From contig JANPCI010000145.1 in the NCBI GenBank assembly GCA_031430875.1, positions 1-31,955 on the forward strand: DNA of 31,955 nucleotides, read 5' to 3'. This DNA is from Sva-07 sp031430875 (GTDB lineage Bacteria > Actinomycetota > Acidimicrobiia > Acidimicrobiales > Ilumatobacteraceae). The position numbers and the translations under genes are program-made. Below the pieces are notes generated by a model. It ran no database searches. It worked only from the letters and a program-made list of their open reading frames with translations, and was not told where the DNA came from. Of this stretch, positions 13,774 to 26,200 are shown in pieces (within the stretch, counting starts at the first letter, position 1; each line of letters starts with the position of its first letter).

Positions 13774-14139
13774 GAAGGCGTCGGTGATGAGGTCGAGGTT
13801 GGTGCCGGTGATGGCGACCACGTCGAAGCGCACCGAGTCGGCGTGCATCTCGTTGGCTCGAAGCCACTCCACGGCGAGTTGACGGATCCGGCGCTGCTTG
13901 GCAACGGTCACCGCCGATGCGGCCGGGCCGAAGTCGGCGGTACGGCGGGCCTTCACCTCGCTGAACACAATCGTGTGGCCGATGCGGACGATCAAGTCGA
14001 GTTCGCCCGTCGGTGACCGCCAGTTGCGATCGAGCACGTCGTAGCCCAGGCGGAGATAGTGACGGGCAGCGAGATCTTCACCCCACTGGCCGCGGGCGCG
14101 GTTCGAGAGATCGGGTGTGGGTGGGTTGCGTGCGGTCAT
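13771..14139 (-). CDS. yraN: YraN-family (UPF0102) putative endonuclease-like protein
   Basis: A 122-residue cytoplasmic protein with the complete YraN/UPF0102 pattern: GQWGEDLAARHYLRLGYDVLDRNWRS (17-42), GELDLIV (45-51), VFSEVKARR (58-66), the K-Q-R-I segment and VRFDVVAI (103-110). Asp48, Glu61 and Lys63 form the core of a restriction-endonuclease-like fold (D...E-x-K). The family is widespread and often near ribosome or DNA-processing genes, but its cellular role is not settled. The ATG at 14139 is chosen because GGAGG lies 5 bases upstream; an in-frame ATG at 14154 lacks such a site. It follows the giant gene on the same strand after 101 bp and ends in the shared hairpin. Confidence 0.93.
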   Translation of the reverse strand: MTARNPPTPDLSNRARGQWGEDLAARHYLRLGYDVLDRNWRSPTGELDLIVRIGHTIVFSEVKARRTADFGPAASAVTVAKQRRIRQLAVEWLRANEMHADSVRFDVVAITGTNLDLITDAF

Positions 14140-14240
14140 GGCAGCCTCCGTCATCGTGATGGGAGGGGCCGATGCCCGATGAGGGACGCCTGAGCGTTCC
14201 AACTGATTCCGATGGTAGCGGTGCCGTGCGACCGAATCGG

Positions 14241-17200
14241 TCAGACGACTCGACGTCGGCGCAGCATCGTCAGGAGGCCGATGGCCACCACGATCGTCGG
14301 CACCATCGGCACGTTCCACGGCCCGGTCGTCCCGTGGGACAACTGCATCGGTCGAAGGTCGAGCGAAAAGGCAAGCGTGCGCACGGCCGGAGAAGCGACC
14401 CTGGCGACACCACCTGCGATCCGATCGACTGCAACGGCGACCTGATCGACCGGCATGGCCTGCGTGATCACCTGTGTGACCACCATCACTGCCGGCGCCG
14501 TCGGGGCCGCGGTGATTGCCGCCGTGAACGTGGTCCAGAACTGGGTGCCAGGTTCGATCGCCTCAGCCATGAGACCCCCAGTGGTGTGCTCATAGCCGAG
14601 GACGTGGCCGATCTCGTGGAGCAGCACGCTCAACAGGTCGATTCGAGTTCCGTCGGCGACTCCGGGCGTGAGGTTCCAACCCCATCCGGCGGCGTCGGCA
14701 TCGATCGTGATCGTGGATCCGAGCGTGTCGGCAAGCTTGTTGCCGGGGAGATCGCCGATCACGATCGTCATGCCGGCGAGCGCGTTGGCGGATGCGCCGG
14801 CGGCGATCCATCGGCGAACCGCGGTTGGGAGAAGTGCAGCGACATCGGCGTCGGTCAGCGGGGCAACCGACGTCGACGAGCCGGCCGACGCAGCGAAGAT
14901 GGCACCGTCGTTGTCGGTGATGGTCACGGTGCCGGTCGCAGCGGCGATCGTTGCGCCAGTGGCGCCGCTCAGCACGATGGTGAAGGTCTCGGTCGGCTCG
15001 GCCTTCTTGTCGTTGGCGATCTGGACGGTGATCGTCTTAGAGGTCTCGCCGGCGGCGAAGGTGATCGAACCCGATGCGGCGACGTAGTCCGAGCCGGCCA
15101 GCGCGGTACCTGGCGCGGTCGTCCAGTTCACCGTCGACGTCCCCGACGTGCCGCTGCGTGTGACGAGGACCGTGACGTACACGTTCGGGCCACCACTGTT
15201 GCCCTCGATGACCGTGGCACTACCCACGGTCAGGCTGTTGCCGTCGACAATGTTCGCCGTCGCCGACGAGGGCGAACCGACTGTGTACCCGGCACCCGAC
15301 ACGAGCGTCATGGTGTAGGTCTCGAGCGGCTCGACGATCGAATCAACCACCACCGCGAAGGTCACGGTCACGGTGGAAGATCCGGCCGCGAACGTCACGG
15401 TGCTGCCGACCCACGTGCCGCCGATGATCGACGGTGCACCGAGGTCGCCGGCCGATGCGGTGCCACCGGTCGACACTGCGACCGCCAGGGTGCCAGTTGT
15501 CACCCCGGTCCGGGTGAGCGTGATCATCACGGGGGACCCGCCCTCGGCACCGCTGGAGGCGTTGACGGTGACCGTCGGGAGGGCGGCTGCGACATCGTTG
15601 TCGACGATGTTCGCCGTCGCCGACGACGGGGCGCCGACCGTGTACCCGGTACCCGACGCAAGCGTCATCGTGTATGTCTCGGTCGACTCGACGGCAGTGT
15701 CGTCGACAACCCCGAAGGTCAACGTCACAGTGGAAGATCCGGCCGCGAACGTCACCGTGTTCGAGCCGTTCCACGTACCCCCGCTGGCAACCGCAGCCAC
15801 CAGGTCGCCGGCCGAGGCGGTACCACCAGTCGACACCGTCACCGCCAGCGTCCCGGTGGTCACGCCGGTCCGAGTCAGCGTGACCACCACGGGTGATCCG
15901 CCCTCAGCACCACTGGTGGCACCGATGGTGATCGTCGGAACCACCGGCGCGACGTCGTTGTCGACGATGGCGCCAGTCGCTGCCGAGGGAGAGCCGACCG
16001 TGTACCCCGCGCCCGAAATGAGCGTCATGGTGAGCGTCTCGGTCGGCTCGACCACCGTGTCATCCACGACCGCGTAGGTGATGGTGACCGTGGCCGAGCC
16101 GGCGTTGAACGTGACGACGCTGCCGCTCCACGTGCCCCCAACGATCGACGGTGCCCCGACATCTCCGGCCGTGGCGGTGCCGCCCGTGATCACCGAGACC
16201 GCCAGCGCGTTCGTGGTCGCCCCCGTCCGGGTGAGTGTGATCACCACGGGGGCGCCACCTTCGGCGCCGTTCGTGGCTGCGACGGCCACGGTCGGTGGCG
16301 GTGCGACGTCATTGTCGACAATCGTGACGACCCCCAGGCCGTCACTGATCACGGTTGCGCCGGAAGCGTTCGAGAGCGTCACGGCGAACGTCTCGTCGCC
16401 CTCGACGAGCATGTCGCCGACGACCTGCACGGTGATCTGCTTGCTGCTCTCACCGATGGCGAAGGTCACCGTGCCCGTTGCCGCCACGAAGTCGCCGGGG
16501 CTGAGCGCGGACCCCGGCCCGGTGGCCCATTGCACGGTGGTGACCTCGGTCGCCGCGCTGGCGAGCGAGATGGTCAGGGTGACGGGGGTGGTACCGGTGT
16601 TGCCTTCGGTGACGGTGGCATCACTGATCGAGACGCGTGGTGCGTTCGGGTTGTACTCGTTGAAGTTCGAGGCGTTGGTGCGTACCCGGACGTCGTCGAA
16701 GGTGGTCATGGTGAGGGTGGTGCCGGTGGTGAGGACGCCGAATCGGCCGTCGACCAGGGCGCTGTTGTAGCCGTAGCCGAAGAGGGTCGAGCCGTCGACC
16801 ACGACGTTCACCGAGGCGCCCTTCATGGTCAGCTTGATCGAATGCGCCCCGACAGCCATCGCCCGGGTCACCGAGTAGTCGACGATCCAGCCGGCCGCCG
16901 TGCGGTGACCCAACTCCACCCGACCGTTGGCCACGTCGATCATCGCGTACTTGAAGTCGTTGTCGCCGTAGTAGTCGAACACGATTCCGGCCCTCGGGGT
17001 GCCGGTCTTCACGACGGCGTCGAGCTCGAGGTAGGCGTCGTACAACACCGGAGCGCCAAGGTTGGCGAGCGACAGACCCAGCCCGCTTGCGGCGACGGCC
17101 GTGCCGTTGTACGCGCCGCCCGTGACCGCCCACGTCCCGAGCGTCGGCTCGAGCCACATGCCAGCGGTATCGGCGAAGTCCTCGGTGCGGTCGAGTGTCA

Positions 17201-20200
17201 GGCCCGGCGGCAGCACCCGGAGTTGGATGTTGTCGAATTGGCCACGAGAGCTGTTCGAGCCGAACCCGAGCAGACCCTTGTTGAGGCCGAACGATTCGCC
17301 GGCGATGACTCTCGGCGCAAAGGCGTACGAGAAGTAGTTCGAGCCGTTGAGCGTGACCATCACGTTGGTGCCGTTGACGGCAACGAGCAGGTCGTACCAG
17401 GTGTTGTAACTCACGCCGCCCGGAATGGCCGCCTGCGTGACGGTGCGCCAACCGGTTGCGTCGCGGTAGCCCATGACCAGCTTGTTGACCGAATCGTCGA
17501 GGCCGACGAACTTGAAGTCGGTTGGGCCGAAGTAGTCGAAGATGATGTATCCGTTGCCCTTCCAGCCGGCGGTCGGCTTGGTCAGGTTGATGCGGGCGGT
17601 GACCTCGAAGTACGTCGGCAGGTACTGGTCGTGGTACCAGACCGCCGCAGCATCCTGGCCCAGCGATGCGGCGGCCACGCCGAGCACGCCACCGGAGACC
17701 GACCAGGCGCCGGTGTCGACGGCGAAGGTCATCATCGTGCCGTCGCCGAAGTCGGCCGTGCGCAGCACGTCGCGAGAGCCGCCCGGGATGTTGCCCGGCT
17801 GCGGGTCGGATGGGCCACCGGTCTGGTCCTGCCAGAGCCCGTGATCCTTCTGGGTGATGAGGCCGAGTTCGCCGTACGGCTCGCCATTGCGGGCCTTCAG
17901 CTCGGGGTCGGTCGCGTTCTGGTCCTCGTTACGGGTCGGGTCGGCGCCCTGGCTGGCGGACAGTGCGTACAGGAACTCGAACAGCCACGGCGGCACCTGG
18001 CGGCTGACGGTGGCGATGCCGAAGGGAGCGAACGGCACGATGTAGCTGTTGAACTCGCCGACCCAGTCGATCAGGCGGTCGCCGCCGGTGTTGCCGATCA
18101 AGATGTCGAGACCGGCGCCGCCGAAGGCACGGTCCTGATACAGCGGATGGGTGTCGGGGGTGTCGTTCGGGCTCGGTTGGATCTTGCGGCCCTTCTGGTC
18201 GCCGTAGCCGGTGGTCCCGTTGGTCATCACGTCGTCGGCGTTGAGCAGGTCGTTGCCCCAACCGCCGTACATCGTGTCCTGGCCGGTGCCGCCGACCATC
18301 CAGTCGTTGCCCTCGTCACCGAAGATCGCGTCGCTGCCGTCGCTGTTGCGAGGCTGCCATGGGTCGGTGGTTCCATCTGCGGAGACGCACGTGCCGTTTG
18401 GCGCATAGTTGGTGCAACCGATGAGCGTCGGGCCCTCGTCGGAGTACAGGTTGAGGAACCACTGGAAGCCCGTGCCGGTCTTGTCCACCGTGCCATTGCC
18501 ATTGAGCAGGATCGTGCGGCGCGGGTCGTACTCGTCGTAGAGGGCGAACTCGCCGAGCCGGGTGACGATCGGGCCGTTGTTGTGCCAGGCGTCGGAGTCC
18601 TGACCGAAGTGCAGGAGGTCGCCGGGGTTGAACGGCCGGGTCCAGTCGGTGCGGTAGGCGTTCAGCAGGCGCAGCCCGTTGGCGCCGTACAGCTGGGTGT
18701 AGGCGTTCCAGATCGATTCGCCACCCGCGATGGCGTCGTCGCCCGCACCACCGTGCAGGAAGTCGCCGTAGATGCCTCGCTGCTGGCCGTACGGTGGATT
18801 CTCGTTGTTGAGGTGCCCCAACACGGTCGGGTACAGCGGCTGGATCTCGCCACCGAGGCCACCGAAGATCACGTCGTCGGAGTTGTTGGCGTCGAACTTC
18901 GGATCGTCACCCGATGGGGTGGGCTTCAGGTTGTACGGGGTGAGGTCGACCATCTTCTTCAGGTCGCCGCGGATGTTGATGACCGCCGACTGCACCTCAC
19001 CCGGCGTCGAGATGTACTGGTCGAGGAAGTCGCCGCACAACGACGTCTTGTTCTCTGTGCATGTGCCCACCGGACGGAATGCGGTGACCCCGTTCAGCGG
19101 CTCGCTGTAGCACTTGCCGTCACCACTCCCGGTGCAGGCGACGCCGGCAGCGGTCCAACCCTTGTCGCTGTTGCGGCTGGCGAAGACGCGGCCGTCGTCG
19201 CCGAGGACCGCGTCCTGGCCGACGCCGCCCGAGATCCAGTCGTTGCCCCAGCCGCCGATGATCTCGTCGTCGTCGGCGTCACCGTAGGCCACGTCGTTGC
19301 CGCCGCCGAGGTAGATGAAGTCGTCACTCAGCCCGCCGTGGATCTCGTCGTTGCCGAAGATCTCCGACCACGTCTCGTAAACATTGGGTGCAATGAGGTT
19401 GCGGCGGTTCTCCAGCTGGCCGCCGATGGGATCGAAGCCTGGGGTGGTCACGTACTGGTAGATGGCGCTGCAGCCCTGCTGGGTCTCGGACCCCGACAGG
19501 CTGCACGCACCCGTCGGGAGATTGCCGTTGACGTCCCTGTCGAAGAAGCGCTCGGGACGGAAGTCGGGTCCTCCCGGGGTGTAGTCGAGCAGCGTGACGC
19601 CGCGCACCACGATCTCGCCGGTCGCACCGTAGGCGTCGTCGTAGACGTACGACACGTACTTCTTGCCGGCGGCGCCCTTCACATCGATGCCGTTGATGCC
19701 GACGATGCGGATGATCTGGCCGTTGTCACCCACGATCGTGTCGGCGTCGCTGGCGTGGCGATCCCGCGGGATCACGGCACCTGCAGCGAGACCGCCGTTG
19801 TCGTTGCGGTCGCTGTGCAGGCCGCTGTCGCCGAACAGGATGTCAGCGCCGTCGGGCCGCAACCTGGGATCGTCGAGCAGTCGATTCGTCGGATTACCGA
19901 GCGAGAAGAAGTTCGAGCTGCCGCCGATGATGTCGTCCTGGCCGAGGCCGCCGAACACGATGTCGTTGCCGCCACCACCTTCGATGTAGTCCTGCCCGTC
20001 GGTGGCGAAATCGAGCGAGGCGATCAGGTCGAGATCGCCGACGAGGTCGCAGGTTCCGACGTGGGTGTCGGTACGGGTCGGGTCGAACGTCCCGCAGCCG
20101 TCAGGCGTGCGTGATGCGCTGACGTGGATCGTGACGATCTTCGTGCTCAACGCCGTCTCGCCGGCATTGTCGATCGGCCGGGCGAATGCGAGGTCGATGC

Positions 20201-23200
20201 CTCCGTCACCTTGGATGACGTCGTTGCCGAGCTGTCCGAAGAGCAAGTCGTTGGACGGGCCGCCGGCCAGGTAGTCGTTGCCGAAGCTGCCGGCGCCCTT
20301 GTATCCGGCGTCCGCGGCGAAGTCGTGGAAGTGGCTGTCCGGCTCGCCGTCGGAGAAGTTCACGGCGTACTCGGCCGACCACGGGAAGGCGTCGATGTTC
20401 GTGGCGCCAGGCCCACTGTCGGGGTCACGGAAGTCCTGTGCGATGCCGTTGGTGAGCAGGACGCCGCTGTTGTCGGCGTTCACGGCAGCGCCACACTGGT
20501 CGAGATACTTGGTGCCGACGAGAACGGCGGTGTCCGTGCGGCTGTAGATCTGGGTGCCGCACAGCGTCTGGAACCGGCCACTGGTGATGATGCCCGGCGT
20601 CGTGATGTCCGTGGTGACCGGGTTGACCGTTTCGACGATCCGGCGGTTGAGGAAGATCTGGTCGCCGAAGACGAGATCGTCGGCCTCGTTGCCGTCGAGC
20701 ATGTCGTTACCGGCCCCGCCGACGATCACATCGCGTCCGAGGCCACCGAAGACCGTGTCGCCGTTGCCGTTCTGATAGGCGCGTGATTCGATCCTCCTGA
20801 CCGACGACAACAACGTCGTCTGGATCTTCTGGAGACGTCCGTCAGGCAGGTTCGGGTCGGTGACCTGCTGGATGACGGCGCCGTGGTCGCCGAAGATGAT
20901 GTCGTCGAAGGCTGCCTGCGGCGCCATCGACAGCGTTCCGATGGTGCCGCGCCCCTCGCCGTAGATGAGGTCGCGGCCAGCGACCAGGTTGTCGGCGACC
21001 GGAGAGGGCGAGGGCTCGATGGTCGTGCCGTTGTTGATGAAGCCGGCCTTCGTGATCGTCGGCTTGGAACTCGAGTTCACCGTGTCGATCGTGAGGCCGC
21101 GGGTCAGGATGTTGACGTTCACGCCGGAGTCGCCGTAGATGTGGTCGGCGCCACGTCCGCCGTGGATCTCGTCATCGCCCGAGCCGCCGGCCAGGTGATC
21201 GCCGGTCTGGCTGCCGATGATCAGGTCGTTGCCAGCACCGCCGTAGGCAGTGAAGCCAACCGACGGCAAGATGCAATTCGATGTCGTGCACGTGACGCCG
21301 GCATACAGGGCGCTGGCGTCGATCACGTCGTGACCGGCGTATGTGTACGGGTCGGCGAGGGGGAAGATCCACTCGTCGTCCTCGTTCTGGGCGTCGGGGA
21401 TCTTGGTGAACGGATCGAACGGCTTGGGTCCGAACTCGTAACCGAGGCTGTCGTACGGGTGGCCGCTGTACCAGACACCGTCCTGCGACGTGTCGCCGTA
21501 CACGACGAGCGGCGAATTCCACCCAGCGAGGCTGCCGGCCAGGGCGATCGTGGCACTCCGCGCACCGGTCGTGAGCGGCGAACCCGCAATCACCTCGAAG
21601 GTCATGCTGGTGGCGATGATCGTCTTGATCGTGCGCGGCAGGGACTCACCGGTGATCTGGACCGTCTGGCCGACGGTGAAGCCGAGCGCCGCCCAATCAG
21701 CGCCCGAGACGCTGTCGGTGCCGAACGTGAAGGTTCCGGTCTTCGCGATGCCCACCGTGATCGTGTCGCCGCCGATCCGCATCCCGAGGCTGCCGGTGCC
21801 GTAGACGGTCGGGTCGGTCTCGTGCAGCAATGGGTTGTAGCCGGTGACCTTCAGCGGGACCGGCGCACCGTTGGGTGCGTTCAGCCCGGTGAGGGTGGGT
21901 GTGAGCGCCACGTTGGCGAAGGTGATCTTCGTCGCCGTGACCGACGCGATCGTGTACGAACCCGGCAGTCCCACGTCGATGATCGACGTGCCGCCGCTCG
22001 TCACGGTCGTCATCGAACCGGAAACCGTGACCTGCATGTCCTTCTTGAAGCCGGCGGCGAGGAAGTCGCAGGTCGAGCACGTCAGGGTGCTCGTGGGTGC
22101 GGCAGAACCACCGGGACCGTCGATGTCGTCGACGCTGATGTTCATCGAGCCGCTCTGCTGCGACCGCTTGGCCTCGGCGACGTACACGAGCGTCTTCTGA
22201 CCGGGCGCCGGCGCCACGAGCGTCGGTTCGCCGTTGGAGAAGTTCATCACACTGCCGACGCCGCAACCTGGGAAGGGGTCCACGAGCGGGCACGGGGCGT
22301 TGCCGAAGCCGCTGATTGTCCGTGTCTGGCCCGCCGGGCCGACCTGGATGTGTTGCGGCAGACCGTTGGCGAAGTACTGGCTGTAGCCGTCGTCGGCCCA
22401 GGCGAGGCCGTCGTTGCGTGTGACGCTGTTCGGGCCGACGGTCACGGTGTTCGACAACACAGTGTTGTCGAAGGCGAGCGACATCGGGAGGTTGCCACCG
22501 CCGTGGATGACGGTGAGCCCTCCGTGCGGGCCGGGGACGAACACGGTGCGGCTGGTGCTCGACGACGTCGGCAGGGGCGAGCCGCGCCCGAGCGTGAGGG
22601 TCTGTCCGCCGTTGGTGATGTCGAGCAGACGCCATCCAGTGCCGGCGATGCCGTCGATCATGACCCACTGGCCGATGACGAAGCCGTCGGTGATCCAGCT
22701 TCCAGTCGTCCGGGACACGGTGCCGCCATCGCTCAGGTTCGCGTCGACGCTGTTGTTACTGGTGATCGCGACCGCAGTGGTGGCCGTGACGGGCGAGTCG
22801 TCGGCGATCGTTGTCCGGAGTGCCGGCGTGACACGGGTCAGTGTCACGGATGCCGGCACAACGGAGTCGCTGAGCGCCGGCCCGTTGCCGAGCAGGAGGG
22901 TGGTCGTGGAGACAGCGAGCACCTGCCATGGCCCGTTCACGCCGATCCGGACCTGCTGGCCGACGGCGAAGCCCTCGGTGATCCAGCTACCGGCTGCCCG
23001 GGTCAGTGAGCCACCGAAGGCGCTGCCGTTGGTCGATACGCCCGTCACCGTCGCCGTGACGGTCGGTTGGAGCGACCCGGTCGGTGCCGAGCCGGATAGG
23101 AGGGTCAGGTGCATGACCGTGTTGTCGGTGGTGTCACCGGCGAACGGGTCGCTAAAGCCGACGACTGTCCAGGTCTGCTGCTGCAACCCACTGATGCGTA

Positions 23201-26200
23201 CCGGCGCGCCGGTCAGGAAGCCTTGCGCCTTCCAGTCGAACGGCTGCGAGCGGGTGACGTCGATCCCGCCCAGATCTCCGACGCCGAGCGTGCCGGCCGC
23301 CCGCGCGGTGATGATGATCGAGCCGATGAGCTTCACGGCGTCGTCAGGGTTGAGCGTGCCGTTGACCTGGAAGCGGTCGTTGCCCTGACCGAGCATCAGG
23401 TTGACGACCTCGATCGTGCTCTTGCCACCGTCGGTCTGGAATCCACCGTCGACGAACTGGACGGAGCCGAAGCTGATGCCACCGGGGAAGACCGACGGCT
23501 CGCCGAACTTCTGCGGGTTGCTATTCGAGTAGTTCGGGCCGAAGTCGAGATCCTTGGCGAGGCCGAGGCCCTTGATCGTCGTCGAGGTCATCGAGCCCGA
23601 GCGGTCCTGCTGGCTGCCGTCGTTGAAGATGTTGAGGACGTCAATCTGCTTCGACTCCGGAGACTGCGGGCCGATCGCGAAGAGCGGGCCATCCTTCTCT
23701 CCCGGCAACTTGACCCCCAGGCTGAGCGAACGGTCGGCGCCGGTGACGCCGCCCTCGACCGCGAGCGGGCCCTGCAGCTTCGACAGGACGTGCGTCGACA
23801 CCGGGAAGAGCTTCACGCCCTGTCGCACGATCGGTAGGTTGAAGGCCAGGTCGGCCACGAGCTCGATGCGCTGCTCGGAGTACCAGTTCGGGGCAGCGCC
23901 GAGGTTGCCGTCGTCGAACGTCGCCACCGCAGCGAGGCGGGTCACCGTGAACTTCAACGTGGAACCGTTGGTCGAGGCGGTGGTCCAGGCGGCTGGGAAA
24001 GCGTTCTCGGACGTGAGCTCGATCTTGTTGTCGAACGACTTGTTGTCGCCGCGGATGATCGCGATCTTGAACCGGCCACAAGCGGCGGCATCGCTGTCAC
24101 CGGTAGCCGACGAGTCACAGATCAGCACCCGTTGGCCCTCCAGGAACCCGTCGGCCAGCCAACCCGACTGATCGGTTCCGCTCAGGCTCGTGCCGTCCGG
24201 TGCCAGGCGGACGAGTCGGCGGCAGAACGGCGCCGCGGTGCACCCGGTCGACAAGCTGTCGATCTCGATCTTCGCGTCGCCGACGAACAGTCCGGCACTC
24301 GTCAACCGGCTGATCGCAGTTGTCATGTCCGTGGTCGTGACCGGCGACCAAGCCGGTGTTGTCTCGAGCAGGGTCAGCACGGTGTCGGTCACGCTGTAGA
24401 CGTGGAACTTCTGGCTGTAGCCGCTGACCTGGACGAGCTGGTCCTTGGCGAAGCCCTCGTCGATGAAGCTGCCCGTCTCGCTGCCGTTGGCACGTGTCAG
24501 CGTGAGCCTTCCGCCGGCTCCGATTCCGAAGGTGAGGTTGCCGAGGAACAGCCGGGACGGGACGTCGCCGCCGATCTTCTGGAGGCGCGCGTCGGTGAGC
24601 GATGCGTAGTCGATCGGGGTGCCGCCATTGATCGACATGACGTCGACGAGGCCGTCGGTGAGCACAGCGACCTGCACGGTGGTCACCGATCCGTGTGCCG
24701 GATCGTTCGGGTTCTCCGGCCGCTTGGTGAGCCTGATCCAGTAGTCATCGGTGGTGCCAGTCGTGCTGCAGGAGGCATTGCCACACTTCACGACCACGGT
24801 GTCGACACCGCTCTCCCGCACGACGAGACCGGCCGTGTCGTTGTCGATGACCGTGATCGCCGTACGGCCCGGGCCGGAGCGCAGGTTCGGGAACTGGAAC
24901 GTGGCGGTCGGGTTGGTGGAGGCGTCGAACTTGCCGCACACGCTGTTGGCGGTGGTGTCGCACGTGTAGTTGAGCACTGCGGTCTGCGGATCTTCACGCA
25001 CGGGATCGTCACGTGCGATCACCCGCACCCGGACCGGGGTCTCCCAGTCGCCCGGGATACTGCCATCGAAGGTGATCGTGTAATAGGTGCCGCCGTCGAC
25101 GTCGGTGCGCTGCACCATGCGGCCGTCACTGTTGACGTTGAGCAGCGAGATCGCCTTCTGGCTGTCGACGTCCATCGAGAGCTTCACGACAACGACCTGG
25201 CCGACGTCGGGCCGCTTCGCCAGCTGGATCAGGATGTCGTCGTCGGTGCCGGTGTAGGCCCCTGCGACGGCCGGGTCGTTGCTGCCTTCGACCACCACGG
25301 TGCGGTCGTCCTGGACGCAGAGCGCCCCGGGGCAAACGGCCGACTTCTCGATCTCCGTCACGAACACGCCCGGCGTGTCGTTGTCGTACACCTTGACTTC
25401 GACATTGCGCACGAGCGCCGCATCGAAGCTGGAATCGGTGGAGATGACGCTGTGCTGGACCACGACGATGCGGTCGCCCTCCGAGCGGGGATCGTCCGGG
25501 GCGTACACGTACACACGCTGGCCAGTTGCCCAGTTGCCGGCGTTGAAGGTCAGAACCAGCGCACGCCCGTTCTCGTCGACCGCGATCCCGTTCACCGTCT
25601 TGTAGCGCTTGAAGCGCGAGTTCGGGTCCGTCGTCGGGTCGAGGCAATTGCCTGCGGTGCCGGTGCACAGCCAGATCGAATCAGCCTTCCCATTTGGAAG
25701 CGGCGCCGGGTTCGCGAATGATCCGTCGGCCTCCTGCTGCGGCGCGCGGGCGGCCGACACGGTGACGAAGACTTCATCTGTTCCCGTCGGGGCATGTGAG
25801 AGGGAGACGTCGTAGTAGTCGATCGTGCCCACGGCGATCGAGCCGCCCTCACGAACCGATGTACCCGGGCCGCTCTCCCTGAGCACAACCACGCCGACGT
25901 CCGGTGTCGCAAGGTTGTAATCGATTCCGTCGACGGGCAGCCCGTTGTAGAGCGGGTCGAGGGCCGAGGTGACCCTGTGGTCGATCGTGCCGCTGATGCC
26001 CTCGAGCTCGCGAGTCACAATGTCCTCGACGACGTCACCGGTGACGTTGATCGTGTCGGAGCCGAGGCCGCCGATCACCCGGTAGGCGACACCGAACGCC
26101 GTCGACAGCACGAAGAACTCGTCGTCGCCCTCGAGGCCGTCGACCTCGACTACCTCGACGGTGGTGTAGCGCACGTTCAGCCCGGCGCCGTAAATCGCCT

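Noticed and set aside
14241..14310. Sortase (LPxTG) anchoring signal at the end of the giant protein
   Set aside because: The C-terminus has a hydrophobic helix and an Arg tail, but no LPxTG or close variant precedes it, so only a membrane anchor can be supported.
16530..20114. A plus-strand open frame of 1,194 codons opposite the giant gene
   Set aside because: It lies wholly antisense to the giant frame, is made of Val/Asp/Gly/Arg-rich low-complexity sequence, and mirrors the GGxGxD codons of the RTX repeats. Stop-free antisense frames are expected in high-GC repetitive genes.
18060..21250. CRISPR-like or tandem DNA repeats
   Set aside because: The regular pattern comes from RTX nonapeptide codons in the frame of the giant gene. 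There are no uniform repeats with unique spacers.
20883..25721. Two antisense frames (20883-23009 and 24132-25721)
   Set aside because: Both mirror the codon bias of the giant gene and show no recognisable fold or motif.
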